A DNA stretch of 64,000 nucleotides from Roseovarius sp. MMSF_3350 (GCF_030733425.1 NZ_JASHIZ010000011.1:62001-126000), one strand, 5' to 3'. Shown: positions 50,736 to 59,929, counted from the stretch's first letter. Made by a program: numbers and translations. The notes: generated from the sequence alone by a model not told the origin.

Positions 50736-53498
50736 ATGACCGACAAGATCAAGTTCACACTCGATGGCAAGGAAGTCGAAGCCGAAAAGGGCATGACCAT
50801 ATGGGAAGTGGCCAATGGCCGGGGTCTGAAGATCCCGCACCTGTGCCACAAGCCCGCGCCAGGGTACCGCCCCGATGGCAACTGCCGCGCCTGCATGGTC
50901 GAGGTCGAGGGCGAGCGGAACCTCGTGGCCTCGTGCATTCGAGAGCCCAGCGAAGGCATGAACGTCACGACCAACTCGAACCGTGCCGCGACCGCGCGCA
51001 AGATGGTGATGGAAATGCTGGTGGCCGACCAGCCCGAGCCCGAGAAGGCGCATGACAAGTCGAGCCACTTTTGGGACATGGCGAAGCTGGCCGGCGTGTC
51101 GGAAAGCCGCCTGCCCAGGCTGGAGCAGGACCGCGTGCCGCTTCTGGATGACAGCCACGTCGCGATGAGCGTCAACCTGGATGCCTGCATTCAGTGCAAC
51201 CTGTGCGTTCGCGCCTGCCGCGAAGTTCAGGTCAATGACGTGATCGGCATGGCCGGACGTGGTCATGACAGCTTTCCCACCTTCGATTTCGACGACCCGA
51301 TGGGCGAAAGCACCTGTGTGGCCTGCGGCGAATGCGTGCAGGCCTGTCCGACAGGCGCGCTGATGCCCTCCACGGTGGTGGACGACGCGCAGGTGGGTGA
51401 CAGTGCGGATTATGACCGCGAGGTCGAGAGCGTGTGCGCCTTCTGCGGCGTTGGCTGTCAGATCAGCATGAAGGTCAAGGACAACAAGGTGAAGTACGTC
51501 GAGGGGATCAACGGACCCGCGAACGAAGGCCGCCTGTGCGTCAAGGGCCGGTTCGGCTATGACTATATCCACCACTCGCACCGCCTGACCAAACCGCTGA
51601 TCCGGCGCGAGGATGCGCCCGCGAAGGGGCTGAACGTCGATCCCGACAACTGGCAGGATTTTTTCCGCGAGGCGTCCTGGGACGAGGCGCTGGACTTCGC
51701 CGCAAACGGCCTGAAGGGCCGGGGCCGCGAGGTAGCAGGCTTCGGCAGTGCGAAGTGCACCAACGAAGAGGCGTACCTTTTCCAGAAGTTCATCCGCCAG
51801 GGCTTTGGTCACAACAACGTGGACCACTGCACGCGGCTGTGCCACGCCTCGTCGGTTGCGGCGCTGATCGAGAACGTCGGCTCGGGCGCGGTGACCGCGA
51901 CCTTCAACGAGATCGAGAATGCCGACGTGGCGATCATCATCGGGGCCAACCCGATCGAGAACCACCCCGTTGCGGCCACCTATTTCAAGCAGTTCACCAA
52001 GCGCGGTGGCAAGCTGATCGTGATGGACCCGCGCGGTGTTGGCATGAAGCGGTTCGCCAGCCACATGCTGCAGTTCAAACCGGGCGCGGACGTGTCCATG
52101 CTGAACGCGATCATGCATGTGATCGTCGAGGAAGAGCTTTACGACAAGCAGTATATCGAGGCCTTCACCGAGAATTGGGAGGCCGAGAAGGCGCATCTGG
52201 CGCAATTCCCGCCCGAGAAGATGGAAGAGCTCTGCGGCATCCCCGCCGAGACCCTGCGGGAGGTCGCTCGCGAGTTTGCCACGGCGCAGTCCGGCATGAT
52301 CTTCTGGGGAATGGGCGTCAGCCAGCATATCCACGGCACGGATAATTCCCGCTGCCTGATCTCATTGGCGCTGATGTGCGGTCATGTGGGGCGGCCGGGC
52401 ACGGGTCTGCACCCGCTGCGCGGCCAGAACAACGTGCAGGGCGCGTCCGACGCGGGCCTCATCCCGATGTTCCTGCCCGACTATCTTTCGGTCACGGATG
52501 ACGGCGTGCGCAAGGCGTTCACCGAGGTTTGGGAATCCGGCGATTTCAGCAGCGAGAAGGGCCTGACAGTCACCGAGATCATGGATGCGGTGCATGATGG
52601 ACAGATCAAGGCGATGTACGTGCTGGGCGAGAACCCGGCGATGAGCGACCCTGACGTGGAGCACGCCCGCGACGCGCTTGCGATGCTGGATCACCTTGTG
52701 GTGCAAGACATCTTCATCACCGAAACGGCCAACTATGCCGACGTGATCCTGCCGGCCTCGGCCCTTTACGAGAAATCCGGCACGGTATCGAACACCAACC
52801 GGACCGTGCAGATGCTGCGCCAGGCGGTGCCGCCGCCGGGCGAGGCAAAAGAGGACTGGTGGATCGAGGTCGAACTGGCCAAGCGCTGCGGTCTGAACTG
52901 GACCTATACCGACCCGTCGCAGGTGTTCAACGAGATGGCGATCAACATGCGCAGTCTCGACAACATCACCTGGGAACGCCTGGAAAAGGAGGCAGTGACC
53001 TACCCGTCGCTCAGCCCGGAGGACCCCGGCCAGGCCGTGGTGTTCGGCGATGCCTTCCCGCGGCCTGAAGGACGCGCCCGGTTCACTCCGGCCAGCGTGA
53101 TCCCGCCCGACGATCTTCCGGATGCGGACTATCCGATGGTGCTGACCACGGGACGGCAGCTGGAGCACTGGCACACCGGATCGATGACCCGCCGGGCCAG
53201 CGTGCTGGACGCGGTGGAGCCCGAAGCCAACTGCTCGCTGCACCCCTCGACCTTGCGCAAGCTGGGGGTGGAGCCGGGCGGCATGGTGCGGATCACCACC
53301 AAGCGCGGCTCGATCGACGTGATGGCACGGGCCGACCGTGCGATTGCGCCGGACATGGTATTCATGCCGTTCGCCTATGTCGAGGCGGCGGCGAATATCC
53401 TGACCAACCCGGCAATCGACCCCTACGGCAAGATCCCCGAGTTCAAGTACTCGGCCGTGCGAGTGGAAAAGGTCGAAGAGGCGGTGGCGGCGGAATAA
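50736..53498 (+). CDS. fdsA: NAD-dependent formate dehydrogenase catalytic alpha subunit
   Basis: A 920-aa molybdoenzyme subunit. In order: a NuoG-type [2Fe-2S] domain (CHKPAPGYRPDGNCRACMVEV), ferredoxin motifs CIQCNLCVRAC and CVACGECVQACP, the Mo-domain [4Fe-4S] ligands CAFCGVGCQ with GRLCVKGRFG, and the active-site Cys (not selenocysteine) in DHCTRLCHASSVAAL near residue 370. It oxidises formate to CO2. The chaperone fdsC/fdhD and small fdsD, usually adjacent in the fdsGBACD operon, are not in this window. A terminator follows. Confidence 0.95.
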   Translation: MTDKIKFTLDGKEVEAEKGMTIWEVANGRGLKIPHLCHKPAPGYRPDGNCRACMVEVEGERNLVASCIREPSEGMNVTTNSNRAATARKMVMEMLVADQPEPEKAHDKSSHFWDMAKLAGVSESRLPRLEQDRVPLLDDSHVAMSVNLDACIQCNLCVRACREVQVNDVIGMAGRGHDSFPTFDFDDPMGESTCVACGECVQACPTGALMPSTVVDDAQVGDSADYDREVESVCAFCGVGCQISMKVKDNKVKYVEGINGPANEGRLCVKGRFGYDYIHHSHRLTKPLIRREDAPAKGLNVDPDNWQDFFREASWDEALDFAANGLKGRGREVAGFGSAKCTNEEAYLFQKFIRQGFGHNNVDHCTRLCHASSVAALIENVGSGAVTATFNEIENADVAIIIGANPIENHPVAATYFKQFTKRGGKLIVMDPRGVGMKRFASHMLQFKPGADVSMLNAIMHVIVEEELYDKQYIEAFTENWEAEKAHLAQFPPEKMEELCGIPAETLREVAREFATAQSGMIFWGMGVSQHIHGTDNSRCLISLALMCGHVGRPGTGLHPLRGQNNVQGASDAGLIPMFLPDYLSVTDDGVRKAFTEVWESGDFSSEKGLTVTEIMDAVHDGQIKAMYVLGENPAMSDPDVEHARDALAMLDHLVVQDIFITETANYADVILPASALYEKSGTVSNTNRTVQMLRQAVPPPGEAKEDWWIEVELAKRCGLNWTYTDPSQVFNEMAINMRSLDNITWERLEKEAVTYPSLSPEDPGQAVVFGDAFPRPEGRARFTPASVIPPDDLPDADYPMVLTTGRQLEHWHTGSMTRRASVLDAVEPEANCSLHPSTLRKLGVEPGGMVRITTKRGSIDVMARADRAIAPDMVFMPFAYVEAAANILTNPAIDPYGKIPEFKYSAVRVEKVEEAVAAE

Positions 53499-53522
53499 CC
53501 CGCGCGTCAATCATCATTCGCG

Positions 53523-53554
53523 AAGGGCCGGGGCTTCCCCGGCCCTTTGCTTTT
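53523..53554 (+). terminator. Terminator after fdsA
   Basis: Stem AAGGGCCGGGG / CCCCGGCCCTT with a 3-nt loop followed by TGCTTTT, 25 bp past the fdsA stop. It is a good intrinsic terminator separating the fds operon from gntR-frc. The rest of the 201-bp gap holds the gntR promoter. Confidence 0.8.
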
Positions 53555-53639
53555 GGCGCGGTCGAAACCGGGAGACACCGCGACAGAACAGCGCTTTTTC
53601 TGCACCTACAAAAGTTTACCGTTGCAACAGGCTGGTTCG

Positions 53640-53649
53640 TGGTATACCA
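53640..53649. promoter_or_regulatory. Candidate GntR/FadR-type operator upstream of gntR-frc
   Basis: TGGTATACCA is a 10-bp perfect palindrome, 50 bp before the gntR ATG. FCD-type GntR regulators bind TNGTNNNACNA-like sites, so autoregulation is likely. A related site TTGTATGCAA lies at 55929-55938 upstream of tctC. Confidence 0.55.
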
Positions 53650-53699
53650 GATTGCGGATTTAACGATTCATTTAACGACTGAAAGACCGGTGTGCTGCC

Positions 53700-54395
53700 A
53701 TGAAACTCAATCCGATCGACACGACGGTCACGCTCAAGGACCACATCTATAACCGCATGCGCGAGGCGATCCTCGACATGGACATCTATGCGGACGATGT
53801 CGACCTGCGGCTGGACGAGCGTGGACTGGCGGATCAGTTGGGCGTCTCCCGGACGCCGCTGCGCGAGGTTCTGGTGCGTCTGGAGCAGGAAGGTCTGCTG
53901 GAGGTACGCCCGCGCCGTGGCATTTTCGTACAGCGCAAGACGCTGTCGGATATCCTGGAGATGATCGTTGCCTGGGCGGCGCTGGAAAGCATGGCCGCGC
54001 GGCTGGCGTGTGACACTGCGACGGACCGCCAGATCGCCGGCCTGCGGACCATCGCGGCGAAATACTCGGTGTCCAAGTCCGGTGCGGACATCGCGGAGTA
54101 TTCCGACGACAACATCCGTTTCCACCAGAAGATCCTCGAAATCTCTGGCTGCGAGCTGTTGTCCCGCATGGCCGAGAACCTGTTCGTGCACATGCATGCG
54201 GTACGCCGCCGGTCCATGGCCGAGGAAGACCGCGTGCCGCAATCGGTGGCGGATCACATGGAAATCATCGAGGCGCTGGAGGCGCGCGATGCGGACCTTG
54301 CCGGGGCCCGTGTGCGCGATCACACGATGCGCCTGCACGACCACGTGCGCGAGGTCTGGACCCGCGCAGGAATAACGAAAAACATGGGGGAATGA
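53700..54395 (+). CDS. GntR-family (FCD/FadR subfamily) regulator
   Basis: A 231-aa regulator with an N-terminal winged HTH ([67 protein letters not shown]) and a C-terminal all-helical FCD ligand domain. The metal/ligand His residues are probably in [20 protein letters not shown] and [12 protein letters not shown]. It lies 4 bp before frc, so it probably controls frc in response to an organic acid or its CoA ester. Confidence 0.88.
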   Translation: MKLNPIDTTVTLKDHIYNRMREAILDMDIYADDVDLRLDERGLADQLGVSRTPLREVLVRLEQEGLLEVRPRRGIFVQRKTLSDILEMIVAWAALESMAARLACDTATDRQIAGLRTIAAKYSVSKSGADIAEYSDDNIRFHQKILEISGCELLSRMAENLFVHMHAVRRRSMAEEDRVPQSVADHMEIIEALEARDADLAGARVRDHTMRLHDHVREVWTRAGITKNMGE

Positions 54396-54399
54396 CCTG

Positions 54400-55674
54400 A
54401 TGAAAGCATTGGACGGCATCAAGATTCTGGACTTCACGCATGTGCAGTCCGGTCCGACCTGCACGCAGCTTCTGGCGTGGTTCGGGGCGGATGTTCTGAA
54501 GGTGGAGCGGCCCGGCGTGGGCGACGCCACGCGGCAACAGCTGGTGGATGTGCCGGGCGCGGACAGCCTTTACTTCACCATGCTCAACCACAACAAGCGC
54601 TCGATCGAGCTCAATTCCAAGAACGAGACCGGCAAGCAGGTTCTGACCCGGCTGATCGAGGAATGCGACGTGCTGGTCGAGAACTTCGCGCCGGGCGCGC
54701 TGGATCGCATGGGCTTTTCCTGGGAGCGGATCCAGGAGATCAACCCCAAGATCATCATGGCCTCGGTCAAGGGCTTCGGCCCCGGCAACTACGAGAACTG
54801 CAAGGTCTACGAGAACGTGGCGCAATGCGCCGGCGGGGCGGCCTCGACCACCGGCTTCCGTGACGGCCCGCCCCTGGTGACCGGCGCGCAGATCGGCGAC
54901 AGCGGCACCGGGCTGCACCTGGCGCTGGGCATCATGACGGCGCTCTTCCAGCGCGAGCGTACCGGCCGCGGCCAGAAGGTGCTGGCGCCGATGCAGGACG
55001 GGGTGCTGAACCTCTGCCGCGTCAAGCTGCGCGACCAGCAGCGGCTGGAAGCGGGGCCCCTGAAGGAATACAGCCAGTACGGCGAGGGCATCCCCTTCGG
55101 CGAGGCGACGCCGCGCGCGGGCAACGACTCTGGCGGCGGCCAGCCGGGCCGGATCCTGAAGTGCAAGGGCTGGGAGGACGACCCCAACGCCTACACCTAC
55201 TTCATCACCCAGGCCGCGGTGTGGGAGCAGATCTGCGACGTGATCGGCAAGCCCGAGTGGAAGACGGCCGAGGGCTATGCCACGCCGCCTGAACGGCTGG
55301 ACAAGCTGAACGAGATCTTCGGCACGATCGAGGAGTGGACCATGACCAAGACGAAGTTCGAGGTGATGGACATCTGCAACCCGCTGAACATCCCCGTGGG
55401 CCCGATCCTGTCGACCAAGGAGCTGATCGAGGACGACGGGCTGCGGGCGACCGGTACGATCGTCGATGTGGATCATCCCAAGCGCGGCAAGTACGCGACG
55501 GTAGGCTGCCCGATCAAGCTTTCGGACAGCGCGGTGGAGGTGACCCGTTCGCCGCTTCTGGGCGAGCACACGGTGGAGATCCTGCGCGACGTGCTGGGCT
55601 ATGACGGCGAGGAGCTGCAGGCCGTGCTCGACAGCGGCGCGGTCGGAGACCCGCAGAGGACTGCGGCGGAATAA
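54400..55674 (+). CDS. frc: Formyl-CoA:oxalate CoA-transferase
   Basis: A type III CoA-transferase of 424 aa. The N-terminal [64 protein letters not shown] and [29 protein letters not shown] closely follow Oxalobacter Frc, including the active-site Asp in MQDGVLN and the GGGQPG glycine loop (near residue 245). It moves CoA from formyl-CoA to oxalate, releasing formate. oxc (oxalyl-CoA decarboxylase) is not in the window. The formate product fits the formate dehydrogenase encoded just upstream. Confidence 0.92.
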   Translation: MKALDGIKILDFTHVQSGPTCTQLLAWFGADVLKVERPGVGDATRQQLVDVPGADSLYFTMLNHNKRSIELNSKNETGKQVLTRLIEECDVLVENFAPGALDRMGFSWERIQEINPKIIMASVKGFGPGNYENCKVYENVAQCAGGAASTTGFRDGPPLVTGAQIGDSGTGLHLALGIMTALFQRERTGRGQKVLAPMQDGVLNLCRVKLRDQQRLEAGPLKEYSQYGEGIPFGEATPRAGNDSGGGQPGRILKCKGWEDDPNAYTYFITQAAVWEQICDVIGKPEWKTAEGYATPPERLDKLNEIFGTIEEWTMTKTKFEVMDICNPLNIPVGPILSTKELIEDDGLRATGTIVDVDHPKRGKYATVGCPIKLSDSAVEVTRSPLLGEHTVEILRDVLGYDGEELQAVLDSGAVGDPQRTAAE

Positions 55675-55686
55675 GGATCATGCCAG

Positions 55687-55710
55687 GGGCAGGCCGGTAC
55701 TGGCCTGCCC
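55687..55710 (+). terminator. Stem-loop after frc
   Basis: GGGCAGGCC / GGCCTGCCC with a 6-nt loop, 12 bp after the frc stop; no T-run. Probable terminator or 3' stabiliser. Confidence 0.6.
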
Positions 55711-56005
55711 TGACCGCGGGCAGATCTTGATGCATTGCATGAAATTTGCTTCGTAGGCCATTTACGCGAAAGCATTTTCTTACCTCCGTATCGACTCTGT
55801 CAGACGGGTGGTGGCGCGCGCGCGGCGTGTCGCGGAAGAATTTCTTGCAATGAAGCCGTACATGTTATTTGCTGCTGGGGCGTGTAATTTTATTTCACGC
55901 CTCGGGTTTCGCGTGCAATTAAAAACTATTGTATGCAATGCGGGTTGGTTGGGAGGATCAGCTAGCGCGCCGGCGACCAGCCGGAACACCATAGGGAGGA
56001 GAACC
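55711..56005. promoter_or_regulatory. Upstream region of tctC, with a GntR-like site
   Basis: About 295 bp without a gene, visibly AT-richer than its neighbours and so likely promoter DNA. ATTGTATGCAAT at 55928-55939 is a near-perfect inverted repeat resembling the TGGTATACCA before gntR. An AGGGAGGAG ribosome site lies 5 bp before the tctC ATG. The upstream open frame is not protein-like. Confidence 0.5.
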
Positions 56006-56989
56006 ATGAACACCTTTAAGCTACTTGTAGCGAGCGCATCTGCGCTGGCATTGACGGCGCCCGCGGCGCTGGCGGAATGGCAACCGCAGAAGCCTGTCGA
56101 GTTCATCATCATGGCCGGCACCGGCGGTGGTGCGGACCAGATCGCACGACTGTTGCAGGGCCTCATCCAGAAGAAGGATCTGAGCCCGCGGCCGTTCATC
56201 CCGATCAACAAGCCGGGCGGATCGGGCGCCGAGGCGTTGCGCTATCTGCAGGACAAGGCGGGTGATAACCACGTGGTGATGATGACGCTGAACAGCTTTT
56301 ACACCACGCCGATCATCCAGGAGGACCTGGGCGTCGATGTGACCGAGTTCACGCCGATCGCGCTGATGGCGATGGACACGTTCCTGCTGTGGGTCAACAC
56401 CGACCGCGAGGACATCGCCGACCTCGAGAGCTTTAACACGGCGGTGTCCGAGGCGGGGCTCGACTGGAAGGTCGGCGGCACTGGATCGGGCCAGGAAGAC
56501 AGCGTTCTGACCGCGATGATGGAGGCCGAATTCGGCTATGACGTGACCTACATTCCGTTCCCGGGCGGCGGTACGGTGGCCAAGAACCTTGTTGGTAATC
56601 AGATAGATAGCACCGTCAACAACCCCGCCGAGCAGATGGAGTTCTGGCGCGCGGGCAACACCAAGCCTCTGGTGCAGTTCACAGCCGAGCGGATGCCGGC
56701 CTTCCCGGACGTGCCGACGGCCAAGGAGCTGGGCGTGGAGATCGAGTACTACATGCAGCGCTCGGTCAACGGCCCGCCGGACATGGATCCTGAGGCGGTG
56801 GAATGGTACACGAACCTGTTCCAGGAGCTTTTCGACAGCGAGGAGTGGCAGTCTTACTGCAAGTCGGACGGCCTGACCTGCGACCAGATGATGAAAGGCG
56901 AGGACCTGGCCACGTTCCACGAGAACCAGAAGGTCGCGCATGAAAAGCTGATCGAGAAGGTCGGCGCAAGCGCGATCACCGGCGAATAA
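56006..56989 (+). CDS. TctC-type periplasmic binding protein of a tripartite tricarboxylate transporter
   Basis: A 327-aa secreted solute-binding protein (signal peptide MNTFKLLVASASALALTAPAALA). It has the family features EFIIMAGTGGGADQIARLLQ, INKPGGSGAEALRYLQ, WKVGGTGSGQEDSVLTAMM and FPGGGTVAKNLVGNQIDSTVNNPAEQ. It captures a carboxylate for a TctAB membrane transporter, but tctA and tctB are not adjacent, so it is an orphan here. Its place after frc hints at oxalate or a related acid as ligand, which is inference only. A strong terminator follows. Confidence 0.88.
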   Translation: MNTFKLLVASASALALTAPAALAEWQPQKPVEFIIMAGTGGGADQIARLLQGLIQKKDLSPRPFIPINKPGGSGAEALRYLQDKAGDNHVVMMTLNSFYTTPIIQEDLGVDVTEFTPIALMAMDTFLLWVNTDREDIADLESFNTAVSEAGLDWKVGGTGSGQEDSVLTAMMEAEFGYDVTYIPFPGGGTVAKNLVGNQIDSTVNNPAEQMEFWRAGNTKPLVQFTAERMPAFPDVPTAKELGVEIEYYMQRSVNGPPDMDPEAVEWYTNLFQELFDSEEWQSYCKSDGLTCDQMMKGEDLATFHENQKVAHEKLIEKVGASAITGE

Positions 56990-57032
56990 GACAAGGCATA
57001 TCACCGAAAGGTTAACGGTGATTTGAGGTCGA

Positions 57033-57064
57033 GGGCGGCGCGGACCACGCGCCGCCCTTTTTTT
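57033..57064 (+). terminator. Rho-independent terminator of tctC
   Basis: GGGCGGCGCG / CGCGCCGCCC stem (10 bp, 5-nt loop) followed by seven Ts, 44 bp after the tctC stop. Confidence 0.9.
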
Positions 57065-57202
57065 CAAGGCACGGGCCGGTAAACGGCGCCGGATTTGGTG
57101 TCAATGGCACGTCGGTATCGCGTCGGTATCCGAGTGGTACGGCGTCGGTGCCATTTTCCCGCCTTTCGGGCGTTAACAGGGCGACCGTTGCAAGACGCGC
57201 GG

Positions 57203-57248
57203 AAAAGTCTTCACAAGACTTTTGCCAAGACTTTTCAGAAAAGTCTTG
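57203..57248. terminator. Paired hairpins between convergent tctC and oxidoreductase genes
   Basis: Hairpin A at 57203-57223 (AAAAGTCTT, CAC loop, AAGACTTTT) and hairpin B at 57226-57248 (CAAGACTTTT, CAG loop, AAAAGTCTTG). B is A with its arms exchanged, so all four arms can cross-pair. The architecture and convergent-gene position equal those at 7901-7945. The rest of the 57065-57274 gap holds nothing recognised. Confidence 0.6.
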
Positions 57249-57274
57249 TCGGAGGAGACGGCACGTCGGGCAGG

Positions 57275-58258
57275 TTACGGACGGAGCAGGATCTTGCCGC
57301 GATGGGTGGCAGATTCCATCAGCTCGTGGGCGGCCGTCGCCTCCTCGAAGGGGAAGACCTTGTGCGTGTAGGTGCCGACCGTGCCCTCGGCCAGCAGCGG
57401 CCAGACCTTTTCAAGAAGGTCCTGCGCCACGCGGGTCTTGAACGTGTCGGGGCGCGAGCGGAGGGTCGAGCCGGTATAGACGAGGCGCTTGAGCATTACC
57501 GGCATCAGATCGATTTCCATCTTCGAGCCGCCGTTGAACGCCAGCTGCACGATGCGGGCGTCGGCATGGGCGGCCTTGATGTTGCGGGCCACGTAATCGC
57601 CGCCGATGATGTCGAGGATCAGGTTCGCGCCGCCGGCCTCGCGCACGATGGGGACGAAATCCTCGGTCTTGAAGTCGATGGCGCGTTCGGCGCCGAGGTT
57701 GGTGACATAGTCGATGTCATCCTTGCCGGTGCATGTGGTGAAGACACGGCAATCCAGCGCCCGGCCCAGCTGGATGGCGGTGGAGCCGATGCCGCCGGCG
57801 CCGCCATGGACGAGCAGCAGGTCATTGGGGGCAGGGGGCCTGTCGAGAAAGAGATTGGACCAGACGGTGAAATAAGTTTCGCAAAGGCCCGCCGCGTCGG
57901 TTGCATCCATGCCCGCCGGGATGGGCAGACAGTGGGTGGCGTCGACCGCCACGTACTCGGCATAGCCGCCGCCATTGGTCAGGCCGCAGATCGCGTCGCC
58001 CACGGCCCAGCCCGAGACGTTGTCGCCAAGGGCCGCGACCTCGCCGGAGACTTCGAGGCCCAGCAGGTCGGACGCGCCCTTGGGCGGCGGGTAATGCCCG
58101 CGCCGCTGGACGAGGTCGGGGCCGTTGACGCCCGTGGCGGTGACCTTGATGAGCACTTCGGACGGCGCGGGTTCGGGAACGGGGCGTTCACCCACCTCCA
58201 GCACCTCGGGCTTGCCGGGTTCGCGCATTTCCACGGTTTTCATCGTCTCGGGCAGCAT
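57275..58258 (-). CDS. Zinc-independent quinone oxidoreductase-like MDR protein
   Basis: A 327-aa NADPH:quinone oxidoreductase-type protein. It has an N-terminal GroES-like domain (VTATGVNGPDLVQRRGHYPPPKGASDLLGLEVSGEV) and a Rossmann domain with LLVHGGAGGIGSTAIQLGRAL and ILDIIGGDYVARNIK. No catalytic zinc ligands are seen. It resembles the TP53I3/QOR2 branch (PIG3-like). The ATG at 58258 has AAGGAAG upstream; an in-frame ATG 15 bp further in is the alternative. Physiological substrate unknown. Confidence 0.85.
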   Translation of the reverse strand: MLPETMKTVEMREPGKPEVLEVGERPVPEPAPSEVLIKVTATGVNGPDLVQRRGHYPPPKGASDLLGLEVSGEVAALGDNVSGWAVGDAICGLTNGGGYAEYVAVDATHCLPIPAGMDATDAAGLCETYFTVWSNLFLDRPPAPNDLLLVHGGAGGIGSTAIQLGRALDCRVFTTCTGKDDIDYVTNLGAERAIDFKTEDFVPIVREAGGANLILDIIGGDYVARNIKAAHADARIVQLAFNGGSKMEIDLMPVMLKRLVYTGSTLRSRPDTFKTRVAQDLLEKVWPLLAEGTVGTYTHKVFPFEEATAAHELMESATHRGKILLRP

Positions 58259-58332
58259 ATGGATCTTCCTTTTCTGTCGGTTGACCCTGAATGTGCATTT
58301 ATACCGGGGGGTTTCAACCGGATTGGCCGCGT

Positions 58333-58360
58333 GGTGGGTTTGCACCCACCCTACGGGAGG
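58333..58360. repeat. Hairpin-plus-CTACGGGAGG repeat module
   Basis: GGTGGGT / ACCCACC hairpin (58333-58350) followed directly by CTACGGGAGG. The same layout, with a different stem sequence but an identical 10-bp tail, is at 16389-16417 in front of bchZ. Such modules are scattered in Rhodobacteraceae genomes as far as I recall. Confidence 0.6.
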
Positions 58361-58363
58361 CGG

Positions 58364-59107
58364 CTAGCCGAGTTCCGACAGGTCGACGTCGGGCAGGCTG
58401 TCGAGGGCATTCTTCAGTGCCTCGCCCCAGCCCTCTGACACGGCATGGAAATAGGGGCTGTCGGCCTCTATCCGGCCGGTCTGGCCTATGGTCAGGCTGT
58501 CGGTTTCGTAGATGTGGAAATCGAAGGGCGCGCCCACGGTCAGGTTGGCCTTGAGCGTTGAATCGAAGCTGACGAGCAGGAGCTTCATCGCGGCCTCGAA
58601 CGTCAGGGCGGGGTCGAAGGCGCGCACGAGGATGGGGCGGCCATACTTGGTTTCGCCCATCTGGAAGAAGGGCGTGTCGGAGCCGGCCTCGATGAAATTG
58701 CCCTCGGGGTAGATCAGGAAGAGGCGCGGCGGGCTGCCGGCGATCTGGCCGCCCAGCATGATCGTGGCGTTGAACGTGCCTTCGGCGCGCTGGCCGCTCT
58801 CGCCCGTGCGCTCGATCACCTCGCGCAGGGTATCGGCGACCATGCGCGCGGCCTGAAACAGCGAGGGCACGCCCAGGAGCGAGGGCGTGCGGTCGCCGGG
58901 AGACTTGGAGCGTTCGTCCAGCAGGCTGATCACGGATTGCGTGGTGGCGAGGTTGCCGGCTGAGAGCAGCGTGATGACCCGTTCGCCCGGGTTTTCCCAG
59001 CTTGTCAATTTCTTGAAGGTCGAGATGTTGTCGAGCCCGGCATTGGTGCGGGTGTCTGACATGAAAACGAGGCCCCGGTCGAGAACCATTCCCACGCAAT
59101 ATGTCAT
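58364..59107 (-). CDS. Anbu, proteasome-like peptidase
   Basis: A 247-aa Ntn-hydrolase of the Anbu (ancestral beta-subunit) family. After Met comes Thr2, the expected nucleophile, in MTYCVGMVLDRGLVFMSDTRTNAGLDNISTF; the Asp in MSDTR and the Lys in FKKLTSW fit the proteasome-type triad. Later pieces are NATIMLGGQIAGSPPRLFLIYPEGNFIEA and GETKYGRPILVRAFD. It is last of a four-gene run with a transglutaminase-like, an alpha-E and an ATP-grasp protein, the conserved Anbu neighbourhood. Substrates are not established. Confidence 0.9.
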   Translation of the reverse strand: MTYCVGMVLDRGLVFMSDTRTNAGLDNISTFKKLTSWENPGERVITLLSAGNLATTQSVISLLDERSKSPGDRTPSLLGVPSLFQAARMVADTLREVIERTGESGQRAEGTFNATIMLGGQIAGSPPRLFLIYPEGNFIEAGSDTPFFQMGETKYGRPILVRAFDPALTFEAAMKLLLVSFDSTLKANLTVGAPFDFHIYETDSLTIGQTGRIEADSPYFHAVSEGWGEALKNALDSLPDVDLSELG

Positions 59108-59119
59108 GCCCGTCCTTCG

Positions 59120-59929
59120 CTATTGTTGGGTGACGTCGATCTCGACCTCGAGACGTTCCTCGGGGCCGCCGATTCTGGTGCCTGTGATGGGCGCAGCATC
59201 CGCGTAATCGAGGCCCGTTGCAACGCGGACGTAGCGTGTGTCGGGGGAAATTCCGTTGGATATGTCAAAGCCGACCCAGCCCAGCGCGTCGACATGCGCC
59301 TCGGCCCAGGCGTGCATCGCCTCCTGCGCGGTGCGGTCGTCGAGCATCAGGTAGCCCGAGACGTAGCGGGCGGGAAAGCCCATGGCGCGGGCGCAGGCGA
59401 GAAAGATGTGGGTGTGGTCCTGGCAGACGCCCTTGCCGTGGGTGATCGCGTCCTCGGCAGACCAGCTGGGCTCCGACGCGCCGACCTGAAAGGCGACGCT
59501 GTCGCGGATCGTCTGGCTGAGCGCGTGCAGGCGGTCGAGCGGGTCGGGCGCGTCGACCTTGCGGATGAGGGCGCGGGCGCCGGATTTGGCCTCGGTCCGC
59601 CTGGTGGCCTGTTCATAGAGCCAGAGCGGCGCGGGGCCGAGGTGCCGGCCCAGGACACCGCTGACATCCTCGAGCACCACTTCGCCCTGGCTGGTGACGG
59701 TCAGTTCGGTGGTGTCGCGGTCGAAGCTGACGAGTTCGACGGCGTTGTTGTGATGGTCGGTGAAGTCCGCCTCCTTGCGGCCGTTCTCGATGCTGGTGGT
59801 CCAGTTCAGAACCTGCTGGGCGCGCGTGGTCTTGGGCGTCTTGCGCAATTGTTGCAGGCCATAGGTCACGGGGCCGGAAAAGCTGTAACGCGTGGTGTGC
59901 TTGATGTGCAGGTGCATGGGGTCACTCAT
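59120..59929 (-). CDS. Transglutaminase-like cysteine protease-fold protein
   Basis: A 269-aa protein. The N-terminal domain (HLHIKHTTRYSFSGPVTYGLQQLRKTP) is the beta-rich module typical of bacterial transglutaminase-like proteins. The catalytic triad is visible: Cys in HGKGVCQDHTHIFLACARAMGF, His in AMHAWAEAHV and Asp in VGFDISNG. It could cleave or form isopeptide bonds. It overlaps the alpha-E gene by 8 bp and precedes anbu by 12 bp. Confidence 0.9.
   Translation of the reverse strand: MSDPMHLHIKHTTRYSFSGPVTYGLQQLRKTPKTTRAQQVLNWTTSIENGRKEADFTDHHNNAVELVSFDRDTTELTVTSQGEVVLEDVSGVLGRHLGPAPLWLYEQATRRTEAKSGARALIRKVDAPDPLDRLHALSQTIRDSVAFQVGASEPSWSAEDAITHGKGVCQDHTHIFLACARAMGFPARYVSGYLMLDDRTAQEAMHAWAEAHVDALGWVGFDISNGISPDTRYVRVATGLDYADAAPITGTRIGGPEERLEVEIDVTQQ

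Noticed and set aside
55808..56005. N-terminal extension of the tctC frame
   Set aside because: The signal peptide begins at 56006 with a perfect ribosome site, and upstream residues are not protein-like.
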